DNA of 64,000 nucleotides, from assembly GCF_025290835.2 (NCBI RefSeq), contig NZ_JAOCQD020000004.1:372001-436000 (forward strand), given 5' to 3'. The notes beneath the pieces were generated by a model. It worked only from the letters and a program-made list of their open reading frames with translations. It ran no database searches and was not told where the DNA came from. Of this stretch, positions 40,255 through 48,255 are shown piece by piece. This DNA comes from Aquabacterium sp. OR-4 (GTDB lineage: Bacteria; Pseudomonadota; Gammaproteobacteria; Burkholderiales; Burkholderiaceae_C). The first letter of the stretch is position 1, and each line of letters begins with the position of its first letter. The translations under genes and the position numbers were made by a program.

Positions 40255-41037
40255 TCAGGTGGCCTTGGCGCGGGGCGTGTGTGGCAGGCTGAAGTCGGGC
40301 AGCCCGTCGGGGTGGAAGCGCAGGGCCTGCAGGTAGCTGGCACGGCCTCGATCCTTCAGCGGATCGCCGGCGATGTCGCGGTAGCCGCGGGCGTGGAAGG
40401 CATGCCACACCGTGCCGTCGGGCAGGGTGACGAAGCTGTTGTGACCGGGGCCCCACAGGCCGCGTTCGGCGTCGCTGCGCAGCACCGGCTGCGGCAGCTT
40501 GGTCCAGGCACGCGCATCCATCAGGTCGGCACCGGCATCGGCCCACAGCAGGCCCAGGCAGTACTCGGGGCCGGTGCCGGCCGCCGAATAGGCCACGCAC
40601 ACCCGACCGCCGTGCACCAGCACGGCCGGCGCCTCGTTGACGGCGTGGCGCACGCGCTCCCAGTCGTGCTCGGGGCGGCTCAGGCGCAGCGGCTGGCCGC
40701 TGATGGCCAGCGGGCCGGCCATCGGTGCCAGGTACAGGTCGGTGCTCTGCGGCACGGCGGGGTCGTGCAGCAGCTGCGGATCGGCGCGCTCGCGCGCCAG
40801 CAGCAGCGGGCCGGGCATGGCCGACGCCGCGGGTGCCGGCGCGGGCGGGAGCTGACCGGCACGGGCGGTCGGCAGCGCCGTGGCCAGGCCAGCCAGGGCC
40901 ACCTGGTGCAAAACCCCACGGCGGCTGCACAAGGCGGCCGCGCGGTCCGCGGCGGCGTCGCGGGGGTGGTGCACGGCGGGGTGGGCGGCGGGGTGCGCAT
41001 CGGCCGGGGACGCGGTCCGGTTGATGGTCGGCCTCAT
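40255..41037 (-). CDS. Truncated GH43-like protein lacking the N-terminal propeller half
   Basis: Product of 260 residues with a Tat-like signal (RRGVLHQVALAGLATALPTARA, about 39-60) followed at about residue 90 by the second half of a GH43 arabinosidase propeller: TDLYLAPMAGPLAISGQP, RLSRPEHDWERVRHAVNEAP, YCLGLLWADAGADLMDARAW, GPGHNSFVTLPDGTVWHAFH. The Glu in VNEAP corresponds to the GH43 acid. The first two or three blades, with the catalytic Asp base and the pKa-modulating Asp, are absent, although full GH43 domains have about 300 residues. No other frame upstream encodes them, because the serine hydrolase gene ends right there. It is therefore probably catalytically dead or a carbohydrate-binding remnant. 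ATG 41037 overlaps the upstream stop (ATGA). Confidence 0.82.
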   Translation of the reverse strand: MRPTINRTASPADAHPAAHPAVHHPRDAAADRAAALCSRRGVLHQVALAGLATALPTARAGQLPPAPAPAASAMPGPLLLARERADPQLLHDPAVPQSTDLYLAPMAGPLAISGQPLRLSRPEHDWERVRHAVNEAPAVLVHGGRVCVAYSAAGTGPEYCLGLLWADAGADLMDARAWTKLPQPVLRSDAERGLWGPGHNSFVTLPDGTVWHAFHARGYRDIAGDPLKDRGRASYLQALRFHPDGLPDFSLPHTPRAKAT

Positions 41038-42277
41038 GGCCCGGGCGGCAGCGCCGGCTCCAGCACATGCAGGGCCAGCGGCATCACCGGCGCGGCGCCG
41101 CTGGCCAGCACCAGCGCGGCGCGCGGCGCCCCGGGCTCCAGCACCAGGGCCGCGGCATGGCCGGCGGTGCCGCCATCGTGCAGGCGCAGCTCGCGCGCGT
41201 GCCCAGGCGGGCGCCCACCCAGCCCAGGCCCATGCGGTTGACCGGCTGCGGCCCGTCGGCATGCAGCCGCAGCGCCAGCGCGAAGGCCGCGCCCAGTGGG
41301 TGCGGCACCAGGCCCAGCGCGGCCTGGGCATAACGCGCCAGGGCCCGCGCGCTGCCCACCAGGCCGCCGGCCGGGGCCAGCACGCCGAAGGTCCACGACG
41401 GCACGACACGGCCCTGGGCGTCGTGGCCGGGCAGCAGGCCCGGCACCGGGGCGCTGGCCAGCTGCACATCGTCCAGGCCCAGCGGCTGCAGCACGCGCTG
41501 GCGCAGCAAGGCGGCGTAGGTGTGGCCGCTGCGCCAGGCCAGGGCCTGGCCCAGCAGGCCGGCGCCCAGGTTGCTGTAGGCCCAGGCCTGGTCACGCGCC
41601 AGCGTGGGCTGCCAGTCACGCAGCGCGGCCTTCAGCGCCGCCTCGTCATAGGCGGCGTAGGGATCGGCGGCCTGCGCGTCGAGGTTGGCAGGCAGGCGCG
41701 GCAGGCCGCTGCGGTGCGTGGCCAGGTCGATCCAGCGGATCGGCGCGCCGTCGCGGTCGCGCAGGCGCAGGCCGTCGGGCAGGGCGGCCTCCACTGGGGC
41801 GTCCAGCGCCAGCGCGCCGCTCACCACGGCATCGGCCAGCAGCAGCGCGGTGAAGGTCTTGGTGATCGAGCCATAGGCCAGCAGGCTGTCGGGGCCGATG
41901 GCCTGGCCGGGCCCGCTGCGCGCCACCGCGGGCAGGAAGCGCACGCCCGTGGCATCGATGCGCGCAGCGATCAACGCCACGCCCTCGGGCCGCGCGCGCT
42001 GCGCCACGGTGAGGGCCAGGCGCTCGTCGGTCGACAGGCTGGCGGTGACCGGCACGGTGGCCGATGCCGCGGCCGATGCGGCCCCCGGGGTCGTGGCCTG
42101 GGCCTGCACGCCCGCAGGACGCAGCCCGGCGCCAGCCAGGCCGGCGGCCACACCCACGGCCAGGCCGCGGCGGCGCGCAAGGCTGGCCGGCCCGGTGTGA
42201 GGGCAGGCGGCATCAGCCGGGGTCGCTTCAGGCGGCGACTTGTGGCTGCCGCCTGCGGGGCTACCCGGCGAGCTCAT
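41034..42277 (-). pseudogene. Serine hydrolase, beta-lactamase/class C esterase family, frameshifted
   Basis: Exported serine hydrolase with a Tat-like signal (ARRRGLAVGVAAGLAGAGL). The SxxK motif is YGSITKTFTA, the YxN motif YSNLGAGLLG. After MGLGWVGARLG (near 41205) the frame fails. The correct continuation, HARELRLHDGGTAGHAAALV with the HDGG box 3, lies in another frame and runs to a stop at 41034 that overlaps the next ATG as ATGA, like the other genes here. One base is missing, or two are extra, at about 41195-41212. It could be a recent mutation or a sequencing error in a GC-rich tract. The start ATG 42277 overlaps the GH51 stop (ATGA). Substrate unknown; an esterase acting on RG-I or ferulate groups is plausible. 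Confidence 0.8.
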
Positions 42278-43827
42278 GGCAGCACCTCCAGCACCAGCAC
42301 CGACTTGGCCGGCAGCTCGAGCGGCAGGCGGCCGTTGCGCGCGCGGGCCTCGAAGGCCTGCGGGCGCAGGCGCTCGGGGGCATCGAGGGTGTTTTCGGCG
42401 TCCATCGCGGCAGCGGTGAGCAGCTGGCCGCGCACCGCCGTGGGCACCACGCCGCCCAGGCTGAGCGCCAGCGCCAGCGGCTCGCGCGGGTGCACGTTGA
42501 CCAGGCTCAGGTAGAGCTTGCCGTCGGCGCCGCGCGCGGCGCTGGCGCTGAGCTGCGGCATGGCCAGATCACCCAGCGCATAGCGCGGCACGGCCTGCAG
42601 CTGCAGCGTCAGCGCCGTGGCATCTTGAAAGGGCAGGTGCATGCGAAAGGCGTGGTACGTGGGCGTGAGCACCATGCGCGGCCCGCTGGTGATGACCATG
42701 GCCTGCAGCACGTTCACCATCTGCGCCACATTGGCCATCTTCACCCGCTCGGCATGGGCGTGAAAGACATGGAAGTGCAGCGCCGCCAGCACCGCATCGC
42801 GCAGGGTGTTGCGCTGCACCAGAAAGCCGGGGTCGGTGCCGGGCTCGGGGTCGTACCAGCTGCCCCATTCGTCGAAGTACAGCGCAATCTTGCGCGCCGG
42901 ATCATGGCGGTCGAGCAGGGCGCGCTGCTGCGCCAGGTTGGCATCGATCCTGGGCACCACGGCCAGGGTGCTGAGCCATTCGCGTTCGGCAAAGCCGATG
43001 GCGCTGCCCTTGATCTTCCAGTCGCCGGTGGGCAGGCTGTAGCGGTGATGGCTGATGGCGTCGATGCGCTGCTTGACATCGCGGCTGAGCACCTCGGTCC
43101 AGTTCAGCTCGTCGTTCTGGCCGCCGCTGGCCACCAGCTTTGGCCGGTTGCCGCGCGGTGCCTTGGCAAAAGTGCTCCAGTGGCGGTAGAGATCGGCGTA
43201 GTACTCGGGCCGCATGTGGCCGCCGCAGCCCCAGGCCTCGTTGCCAATGCCCCAGTGGTGCACGCGCCAGGGCTTGTCGCGGCCATTGGCGCGGCGCGCC
43301 TGGGCCAGGCTGCCCGGGCCGTCGCTGGTGAGGTACTCCAGCCACTCGGCCATCTCCTGCGGCGTGCCGGTGCCCAGGTTGGCATTGACATAGGTCTCGG
43401 CGCCCAGCATCTCGGCCAGGTCAAAAAACTCGTGCGTGCCCACCGCATTGGGCTCGGGCACGCCGCCCCAGCTGGTGTTGATGCGCACCGGGCGCTTGTC
43501 GCGCGGGCCGATGCCGTCACGCCAGTGGTACTCGTCGGCAAAGCAGCCGCCGGGCCAGCGCAGCACCGGCACCTTCAGGTCCTTCAATGCGGCCAGCACG
43601 TCGTTGCGCCAGCCGCGGGTGTTGGCAATGGGGCTGTCGGGCCCCACCCACAGGCCACCATAGACGCCGCTGCCCAGGTGCTCGGCAAACTGGCCGTAGA
43701 TCTGGCGCGCGATGGTGGGGCCGGGCGGGTCGGGCTGGATGTTCAGCTGCACCGGCGGCGTGGCGGCCAGCAGCGGCCCGCTGAACACCAGAAAGGCAAG
43801 CACAAGAGGCAGGCGCAGAAGGCTCAT
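42274..43827 (-). CDS. GH51 alpha-L-arabinofuranosidase
   Basis: Exported enzyme of 517 residues releasing arabinose from arabinan or arabinogalactan side chains. The signal peptide (LRLPLVLAFLVFSGPLLAA) is followed by IYGQFAEHLGSGVYGGLWVG, VLRWPGGCFADEYHWRDGIG, acid/base Glu in WGIGNEAWGCGG, and nucleophile Glu in ALYFDEWGSWYD. The C-terminal beta-sandwich is present and the length fits the family. Many GH51 enzymes are intracellular; this one carries a signal peptide. ATG 43827 and the stop at 42274 each overlap the neighbours by 4 bp. Confidence 0.95.
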   Translation of the reverse strand: MSLLRLPLVLAFLVFSGPLLAATPPVQLNIQPDPPGPTIARQIYGQFAEHLGSGVYGGLWVGPDSPIANTRGWRNDVLAALKDLKVPVLRWPGGCFADEYHWRDGIGPRDKRPVRINTSWGGVPEPNAVGTHEFFDLAEMLGAETYVNANLGTGTPQEMAEWLEYLTSDGPGSLAQARRANGRDKPWRVHHWGIGNEAWGCGGHMRPEYYADLYRHWSTFAKAPRGNRPKLVASGGQNDELNWTEVLSRDVKQRIDAISHHRYSLPTGDWKIKGSAIGFAEREWLSTLAVVPRIDANLAQQRALLDRHDPARKIALYFDEWGSWYDPEPGTDPGFLVQRNTLRDAVLAALHFHVFHAHAERVKMANVAQMVNVLQAMVITSGPRMVLTPTYHAFRMHLPFQDATALTLQLQAVPRYALGDLAMPQLSASAARGADGKLYLSLVNVHPREPLALALSLGGVVPTAVRGQLLTAAAMDAENTLDAPERLRPQAFEARARNGRLPLELPAKSVLVLEVLP

Positions 43828-44753
43828 GGCAGGGTGCAGTGAAAGATGCGAAAGCCGCGCAGCTGCAGCCGGCTGGCCGTGGTGCGCAGTGCGAACCAGC
43901 CGCGCAGCAGGGGCTGCGGCTGGGCCAGGGTGAACAGGCGCCGGTCGTCGACCCGCAGCTGACCATGCTCGGCCGATCCGGCCCGCGGCGCATGCGAGAT
44001 CACCCGCAGGCCCAGCCAGCGCCCGGCCTGCAGGCGCGTGGCGGCGCTCATGGCGCCGCGGCGGTCGTCGGGGCCGGCCTCGGGCGCGTCGGCCCAGCCA
44101 TCGAGCACCTGGCGCTGGCCCTGGCCGCCATAGGCGCGCAGCCGCGTCGTGCGGTTGCCGTTGGCGCCATAACCCACGTAGTAAGCGCGCAGGCCGTGGT
44201 AGCTGGCAAAGGCGCCGTCGCGCGGCTGCGGCTGGCGGCCATCGGCCTCGGTGGCGTTCCAGAACAGGTTCAGGTCGGACACCCGCCCGGCCAGTGCGCC
44301 GGCGTTGTCGGGCGCCGGCAGCGCGCGGGCCTCGAAGCGCAGTTCGTAGTCGCCCTGCAGCTCGGCGTGCCACCACAGGCTCAGCCCGGCGGGGGTGCGG
44401 ATGTCGAGCCCGCCGGCCTCGCCCGGCAGCACCTGGGTGCCGGCCTGCTCGGCCTCCAGGCGCCAGCGCCGGCCGTTGTGCGCAGCGCCCGGCTCGCCGC
44501 CTGGTGTGCGGTGTTGCGCGCTGTCGTGCACGAAGCCGGGCCCGAAGTCGTCGCGCGCGGTTTCGCGCAGCACGCGCGGCGCGCTGCACCAGTCGCTGCC
44601 CTCGGCCGCCGGGTCGGCCGCGGCATGGCCAGCCGAATCCGCTGCGGCTGCGGTGGCTGCTGTGGCCGCGGGCGCCGCAGTGGCCCCCAGCGCCACCAAC
44701 GCCACCAGCGCCGCCAGCAGCACGGCCAGGCCCTCGGGCCGGCGTGCGATCAC
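43824..44753 (-). CDS. DUF6250-like exported protein
   Basis: Protein of 309 residues with an N-terminal hydrophobic segment (LAVLLAALVALVALG) and an Ala-rich linker. The body resembles DUF6250, a concanavalin-like fold seen with pectin enzymes: RETARDDFGPGFVHD, WWHAELQGDYELRFEARAL, SDLNLFWNATEADG, YHGLRAYYVGYGANGNRTTR, and a C-terminal WFALRTTASRLQLRGFRIF. No catalytic residues can be named. GTG 44753 overlaps the mutarotase stop (GTGA). Between the mutarotase and GH51 genes, it may bind or cleave an RG-I side chain. Confidence 0.75.
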   Translation of the reverse strand: MIARRPEGLAVLLAALVALVALGATAAPAATAATAAAADSAGHAAADPAAEGSDWCSAPRVLRETARDDFGPGFVHDSAQHRTPGGEPGAAHNGRRWRLEAEQAGTQVLPGEAGGLDIRTPAGLSLWWHAELQGDYELRFEARALPAPDNAGALAGRVSDLNLFWNATEADGRQPQPRDGAFASYHGLRAYYVGYGANGNRTTRLRAYGGQGQRQVLDGWADAPEAGPDDRRGAMSAATRLQAGRWLGLRVISHAPRAGSAEHGQLRVDDRRLFTLAQPQPLLRGWFALRTTASRLQLRGFRIFHCTLP

Positions 44754-45115
44754 GGCAGGTGAAACAGCGGCGGCAGCGGCCATTGCAGCGGCTTGTTGCC
44801 GGGCTCCACGGCCATCAGCGGGGCCATGTGATCCCACCATCGGCGCATCACCGGCAGCGTGTCCAGCGCGGCAAAGGCCTGGGCCTGGGCCGCGCCCGGC
44901 TGGCGCTTGAGCACCGCAAACAGCGACAGCGTGGCTTCGTCCAGAAAGATCCAGTAGTCGGCAATGCCGGCCTCCTTCAAGGCCGTGGACAGCTCGGGCC
45001 AGATCTCGTCGTGGCGCTGCTTGTATTCGGCCACCACGCCGGGCTTCAACTGCATCTTGAAGGCCAGGGTCTGCACGCCCTGGGCGTTGGTGTCGGGGAT
45101 GCTGGGGGTGCTCAT
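44750..45115 (-). CDS. rhaM: L-rhamnose mutarotase
   Basis: Cytoplasmic enzyme of 121 residues, the family's usual length, interconverting alpha and beta L-rhamnose so that released rhamnose can enter catabolism. Family marks are FKMQLKPGVVAEYKQRHDEI with catalytic His35, GIADYWIFLDE, and MRRWWDHMAPLM. It lies 25 bp after the GH28 gene and overlaps the next gene. No rhaA, rhaB or rhaD is present in the window, so further rhamnose breakdown must be encoded elsewhere. Confidence 0.95.
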   Translation of the reverse strand: MSTPSIPDTNAQGVQTLAFKMQLKPGVVAEYKQRHDEIWPELSTALKEAGIADYWIFLDEATLSLFAVLKRQPGAAQAQAFAALDTLPVMRRWWDHMAPLMAVEPGNKPLQWPLPPLFHLP

Positions 45116-45140
45116 CGGGGCTTTCTTGTGGTCATGGGGT

Positions 45141-46562
45141 TCAGCTCACATCCTGCACATGCATGCCGAGCGTGGACACATCGCGCCGCGGATGCTGCGC
45201 ATCGACGCGCCAGGCCGCGGGTGGCAGGCCCTGCACGGCCAGGGCATCGTGCAGCACCAGCGGCACGGCCCACGCCAGGCGGCAGCGCTCGAAGCGCCAG
45301 CCCTGGGCGTCAAGCACATGGCCACCGGCCGCGGCCTCGATGTCGCAGGCCGCAAAGTGCACATCGCACAGCGGTGATTGCGCATCGGCGTCCACCTCGA
45401 AGGCGGTGCTGGCGCCACGGGCCACCAGGCCGTGCACCTGCACGCCCTGCACCTGCATCAGGCCCTGCCGGGCCGGCACCGGCGCGGCCAGCGTGAGCCA
45501 GTGCGCCGGCGCCTGCGCGCGCTCGGCCTCGGGCAACACGGCGCGGCTGTAGGCCGGGTTCCAGTCGAGCGTGATGCGCAAGGGCACGGCCACGCCCTCG
45601 CAGTGGATGTCGGCAAGCCGCAGCCCGCGCGCCCAGCCGCCGCGCGTGCGCGCCGACTTGATCAGCACGCCCACCGGCACCGGCGCGTGCACGCGCAGGC
45701 GGCGCACGCGCACGCGCTCGAAGCCGCCTGAGGTCTCGCTGCCAAAGGCGATGCCGGTGGCGCCATCGTGCACGGTGCAGGCGGCCACCAGCACATCGCG
45801 CACTGGCCGGGCCACGCGCAGGCCGTCGGCATCGCGCCCGGCCTTGAAGGCGATGGCGTCGTCGTTGACGGCGATGTCGGCGCGGCGCACCAGCACGCGC
45901 TCGCTCGAGTCGATGTCGATGCCGTCGGTGCTGGGGCCGCGGCCGTCGTCGTTGTTGCGGATGGTGACGCGGTCGATGCGCACCTCGCGGCTGTAGCAGA
46001 CCTGCAGCGTCCAGAAGCCCGAGCGCCGCAGCGTGAGCCCGCCGCCGACGAACACATTGCGCGCGCGCTGCAGCAGCAGCAGGCGCGGGCGCTGGGCGTC
46101 GTAGTCGGACGCCCAGCGCAGGCCGCGTGGCGTGTAGGCCTCGCGCAGCGCCCAGTAGCCGGCCCAGAAGCCGGCACCGTCGCCATCGATCGTGCCCTCA
46201 CCGCAGATCACCACCCGCTCGGCATCGATCACGTTGAGCAGCGCGGCGGGCCAGCGCATCTCGATGCCGGCCACGCGGGTGTCGATCAGCGGGTAGTCGG
46301 CCAGCGCGGTGCTGCCGCGCAGCGTGGCGCCGGCCGGCACCTGCAGCCCCACGCCGCCGGGCACGAACAGCGCCCCGCTGCGGCACACGCCGGGTGGCAG
46401 GCGCACGGTGGCGCCGCCCGGCACGCGGGCCGCGGCGTCGAGCGCGGTCTGCAGCGCGGCGGTGTCCAGCGTGTGGCCGTCGGCGCGGGCGCCGTGCTCA
46501 CGCGGGTCGATCACGGCGGGCCCGAGCCGGGGTGGCGCAAAGGGTGAGCACGCCAGCGTCAT
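45141..46562 (-). CDS. GH28 polygalacturonase/rhamnogalacturonan hydrolase
   Basis: Right-handed beta-helix hydrolase of 473 residues. The GH28 catalytic set is visible: STDGIDIDSS, NDDAIAFKAG with two adjacent Asp, GSETSGG in place of the common GHG motif, and the basic IKSARTRGG (RIK-like). The start PREHGARADGHTLDTAALQT is typical. No clear signal peptide is seen with ATG 46562, so it may act on imported oligosaccharides. It is the first gene of the 14-kb enzyme operon and is divergent from the DeoR-family gene; the 104-bp gap should hold both promoters. Confidence 0.92.
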   Translation of the reverse strand: MTLACSPFAPPRLGPAVIDPREHGARADGHTLDTAALQTALDAAARVPGGATVRLPPGVCRSGALFVPGGVGLQVPAGATLRGSTALADYPLIDTRVAGIEMRWPAALLNVIDAERVVICGEGTIDGDGAGFWAGYWALREAYTPRGLRWASDYDAQRPRLLLLQRARNVFVGGGLTLRRSGFWTLQVCYSREVRIDRVTIRNNDDGRGPSTDGIDIDSSERVLVRRADIAVNDDAIAFKAGRDADGLRVARPVRDVLVAACTVHDGATGIAFGSETSGGFERVRVRRLRVHAPVPVGVLIKSARTRGGWARGLRLADIHCEGVAVPLRITLDWNPAYSRAVLPEAERAQAPAHWLTLAAPVPARQGLMQVQGVQVHGLVARGASTAFEVDADAQSPLCDVHFAACDIEAAAGGHVLDAQGWRFERCRLAWAVPLVLHDALAVQGLPPAAWRVDAQHPRRDVSTLGMHVQDVS

Positions 46563-46597
46563 GCCCTTGGCCCCGCACACCGTGCGCGATGTGCGCG

Positions 46598-46643
46598 TGT
46601 TTCCTGATTGCTCATGCGTGTTGATGGCCGTAACCTGATTGCT
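46598..46643. promoter_or_regulatory. Candidate DeoR-family operator: direct repeats of CCTGATTGCT
   Basis: CCTGATTGCT at 46603-46612 and again at 46634-46643, 31 bp apart (about three helical turns), in the 104-bp gap between the GH28 operon and the regulator gene. Read on the minus strand the first repeat is part of ATCAACACGCATGAGCAATC, which resembles motifs upstream of three other units. Confidence 0.55.
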
Positions 46644-46666
46644 TCGATCTGCACTGCGCCACCGTC

Positions 46667-47644
46667 ATGACCAACCACCGCCGCCACAAGCGCCTGCTCA
46701 AGCTGCTCGACGAGCACGGCCAGGCCAGCACCGAGGAGCTGATGGCCTGGCTGAGCGCCTCGGCGGCCACGGTGCGGCGCGACCTGGCCTGGCTGGCCGC
46801 GCGCCAGCAGCTCACGCGCACCCGCGGCGGCGCGCAGCGCCTGCAGCGCAGCAGCGGCGGCCTGCTGCGCAGCCAGACCTTCCGGCTCGACATCTGCCAG
46901 CGCTCGGCACACAAGCGCGCCATCGCCCGCCATGCCGCCGAGCTGTGCACCCGCGGCGAAACCGTGATCATCAATGGCGGCACCACCACCTTCATGATGG
47001 CCGAGTTTCTGGTCGAGCAGCAGCTGCGCATCCTGACCAACTCGTTCCTGCTGGCCGAGCGCCTGCTCAACACCAGCAACAACGAGATCATCCTGCCCGG
47101 CGGCCGCGTGTACCGCGAGCAGAACGTGATCCTGAGCCCGTTCGAGAACGACATCGCCCAGCACCACTACGCGGCCAAAATGTTCATGGGCGTGCACGGC
47201 CTGTCGGCGCTGGGCCTGATGGAGGCCGATCCGCTGCTGGTGCAGGCCGAACGCCGCTTGATCGGCCAGGCCGAGCAGCTGGTGGTGCTGGCCGACAGCA
47301 GCAAGTTTGCGCGGCGCACGGGCCTGGTGCTGTGCGGCCTGGACCGCGTGAGCTGCGTGATCACCGACACCGAGGCCCCCGACGCCGTGGTGCAGTGGCT
47401 CGAGCAGCAAGGCGTGCGCGTGGTGGCCGTGGCCCCCGAGCCGCTGCCCGAGGCCCTGGCGTGCGAGCTGCAGCAGGGCGCCGCCGAGCTGGCCGACCAT
47501 GAGCGCGCCGTTCAGGGCCTGGCCCGCGCGCCGCGCGGCGCGGCCACGCCGGCCAGGGCGGCCAGCGCCGCCAGCACCAGCGGCAGCGAGCCCGGCAGCG
47601 GAATGGCCGAGGCCACCACGCTGTCGATCGCCGGTGCGCTGTAG
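46667..47644 (+). CDS. DeoR/GlpR-family transcriptional regulator
   Basis: Regulator of 325 residues. The N-terminal winged helix (KRLLKLLDEHGQASTEELMA, then ASAATVRRDLAWL and TRTRGGAQ) is followed by a DeoR sensor domain (INGGTTTFMMAEFL, IILPGGRVY, VLADSSKFARRTG). Members normally end near residue 260-275, about VRVVAVAPE; the last 50 residues here are Ala/Gly-rich and lie antisense to the PEP-CTERM gene. ATG 46667 is in the standard position. It is divergent from the GH28 operon, so it likely represses that operon until a phosphorylated or unsaturated sugar intermediate appears. Confidence 0.93.
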   Translation: MTNHRRHKRLLKLLDEHGQASTEELMAWLSASAATVRRDLAWLAARQQLTRTRGGAQRLQRSSGGLLRSQTFRLDICQRSAHKRAIARHAAELCTRGETVIINGGTTTFMMAEFLVEQQLRILTNSFLLAERLLNTSNNEIILPGGRVYREQNVILSPFENDIAQHHYAAKMFMGVHGLSALGLMEADPLLVQAERRLIGQAEQLVVLADSSKFARRTGLVLCGLDRVSCVITDTEAPDAVVQWLEQQGVRVVAVAPEPLPEALACELQQGAAELADHERAVQGLARAPRGAATPARAASAASTSGSEPGSGMAEATTLSIAGAL

Positions 47645-48255
47645 CCGCTGAGGTCGCTGGCGCTGTCAAAGGCGTAGAGGCGCACCTCGTCAAAGCCGGT
47701 CAGATCGCGCAGGCCCAGCACGCCGCCCACCCCGGCGGCGCCCATGCTGACCCGGCCGCTGCCGGTGAGTGCGCCGTCCAGCCAGGTCTGCCACAGCAGG
47801 TGGATGCTGGCGTAGCCCGAATCGACCGCGAAGCGGATGCCGTTCATGTCCACCGTGGCGCCACTGCTGATCGACAGGTAGGCGTTGAGGCCGGCCGTGG
47901 CCAGGTGGTTGCCCGAGAAGGCCTGGCTGTAGCGCTCGCCGGCCGCCAGGTCGACGCACCACTCGCCGGCATAGCCGCAGCCGCCGTTGTCATCGCCCAG
48001 CCCGGTGTGGCTGAAGTGCAGGCCACCTTCGGCCCAGGGGCTGGCCAGCGTGGTGTTGGCCTCGAAGCCGGCGCCCAGCACCGGCACCCCCACCACGCCG
48101 CCGCCGCCCACGGTCTGCAGCACAGCCGCCCGGGCCGGCGCGGCCGGCAGCAGCAGCAAGGCGGCGGTGGCCGCGAGCGAGGCAGCGCCCCCGAGACAAA
48201 AGCGCAAGACCATGGCGGGCTCCGGCAAGGCGTGGGTCAGCAAAAGGCGGCTCAT
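47512..48255 (-). CDS. PEP-CTERM sorting domain protein
   Basis: Secreted protein of 247 residues with a signal peptide (about 18-44, ATAALLLLPAAPARA). The body is beta-rich and of unknown function (GLHFSHTGLG, GCGYAGEWCVDLAAGERY, LWQTWLDGALTGSGRVSMG). The C-terminal anchor IPLPGSLPLVLAALAALAG followed by an Arg-rich end is a variant PEP-CTERM signal, recognised by an exosortase in EPS-producing proteobacteria. The body resembles families with a carbohydrate-binding-like sandwich. ATG 48255 overlaps the PL4 stop (ATGA), so it is made with that lyase. Its 3' end overlaps the DeoR gene by 133 bp on the other strand. Confidence 0.85.
   Translation of the reverse strand: MSRLLLTHALPEPAMVLRFCLGGAASLAATAALLLLPAAPARAAVLQTVGGGGVVGVPVLGAGFEANTTLASPWAEGGLHFSHTGLGDDNGGCGYAGEWCVDLAAGERYSQAFSGNHLATAGLNAYLSISSGATVDMNGIRFAVDSGYASIHLLWQTWLDGALTGSGRVSMGAAGVGGVLGLRDLTGFDEVRLYAFDSASDLSGYSAPAIDSVVASAIPLPGSLPLVLAALAALAGVAAPRGARARP

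Noticed and set aside
37191..40292. Plus-strand open frame of over 1000 codons
   Set aside because: Antisense to the GH2-deacetylase fusion with its complete motifs; no recognisable protein features.
42274..44589. GH51 with a 254-residue N-terminal extension
   Set aside because: The extension overlaps the DUF6250-like gene in another frame; ATG 43827 starts a clean signal peptide and couples to the upstream stop.
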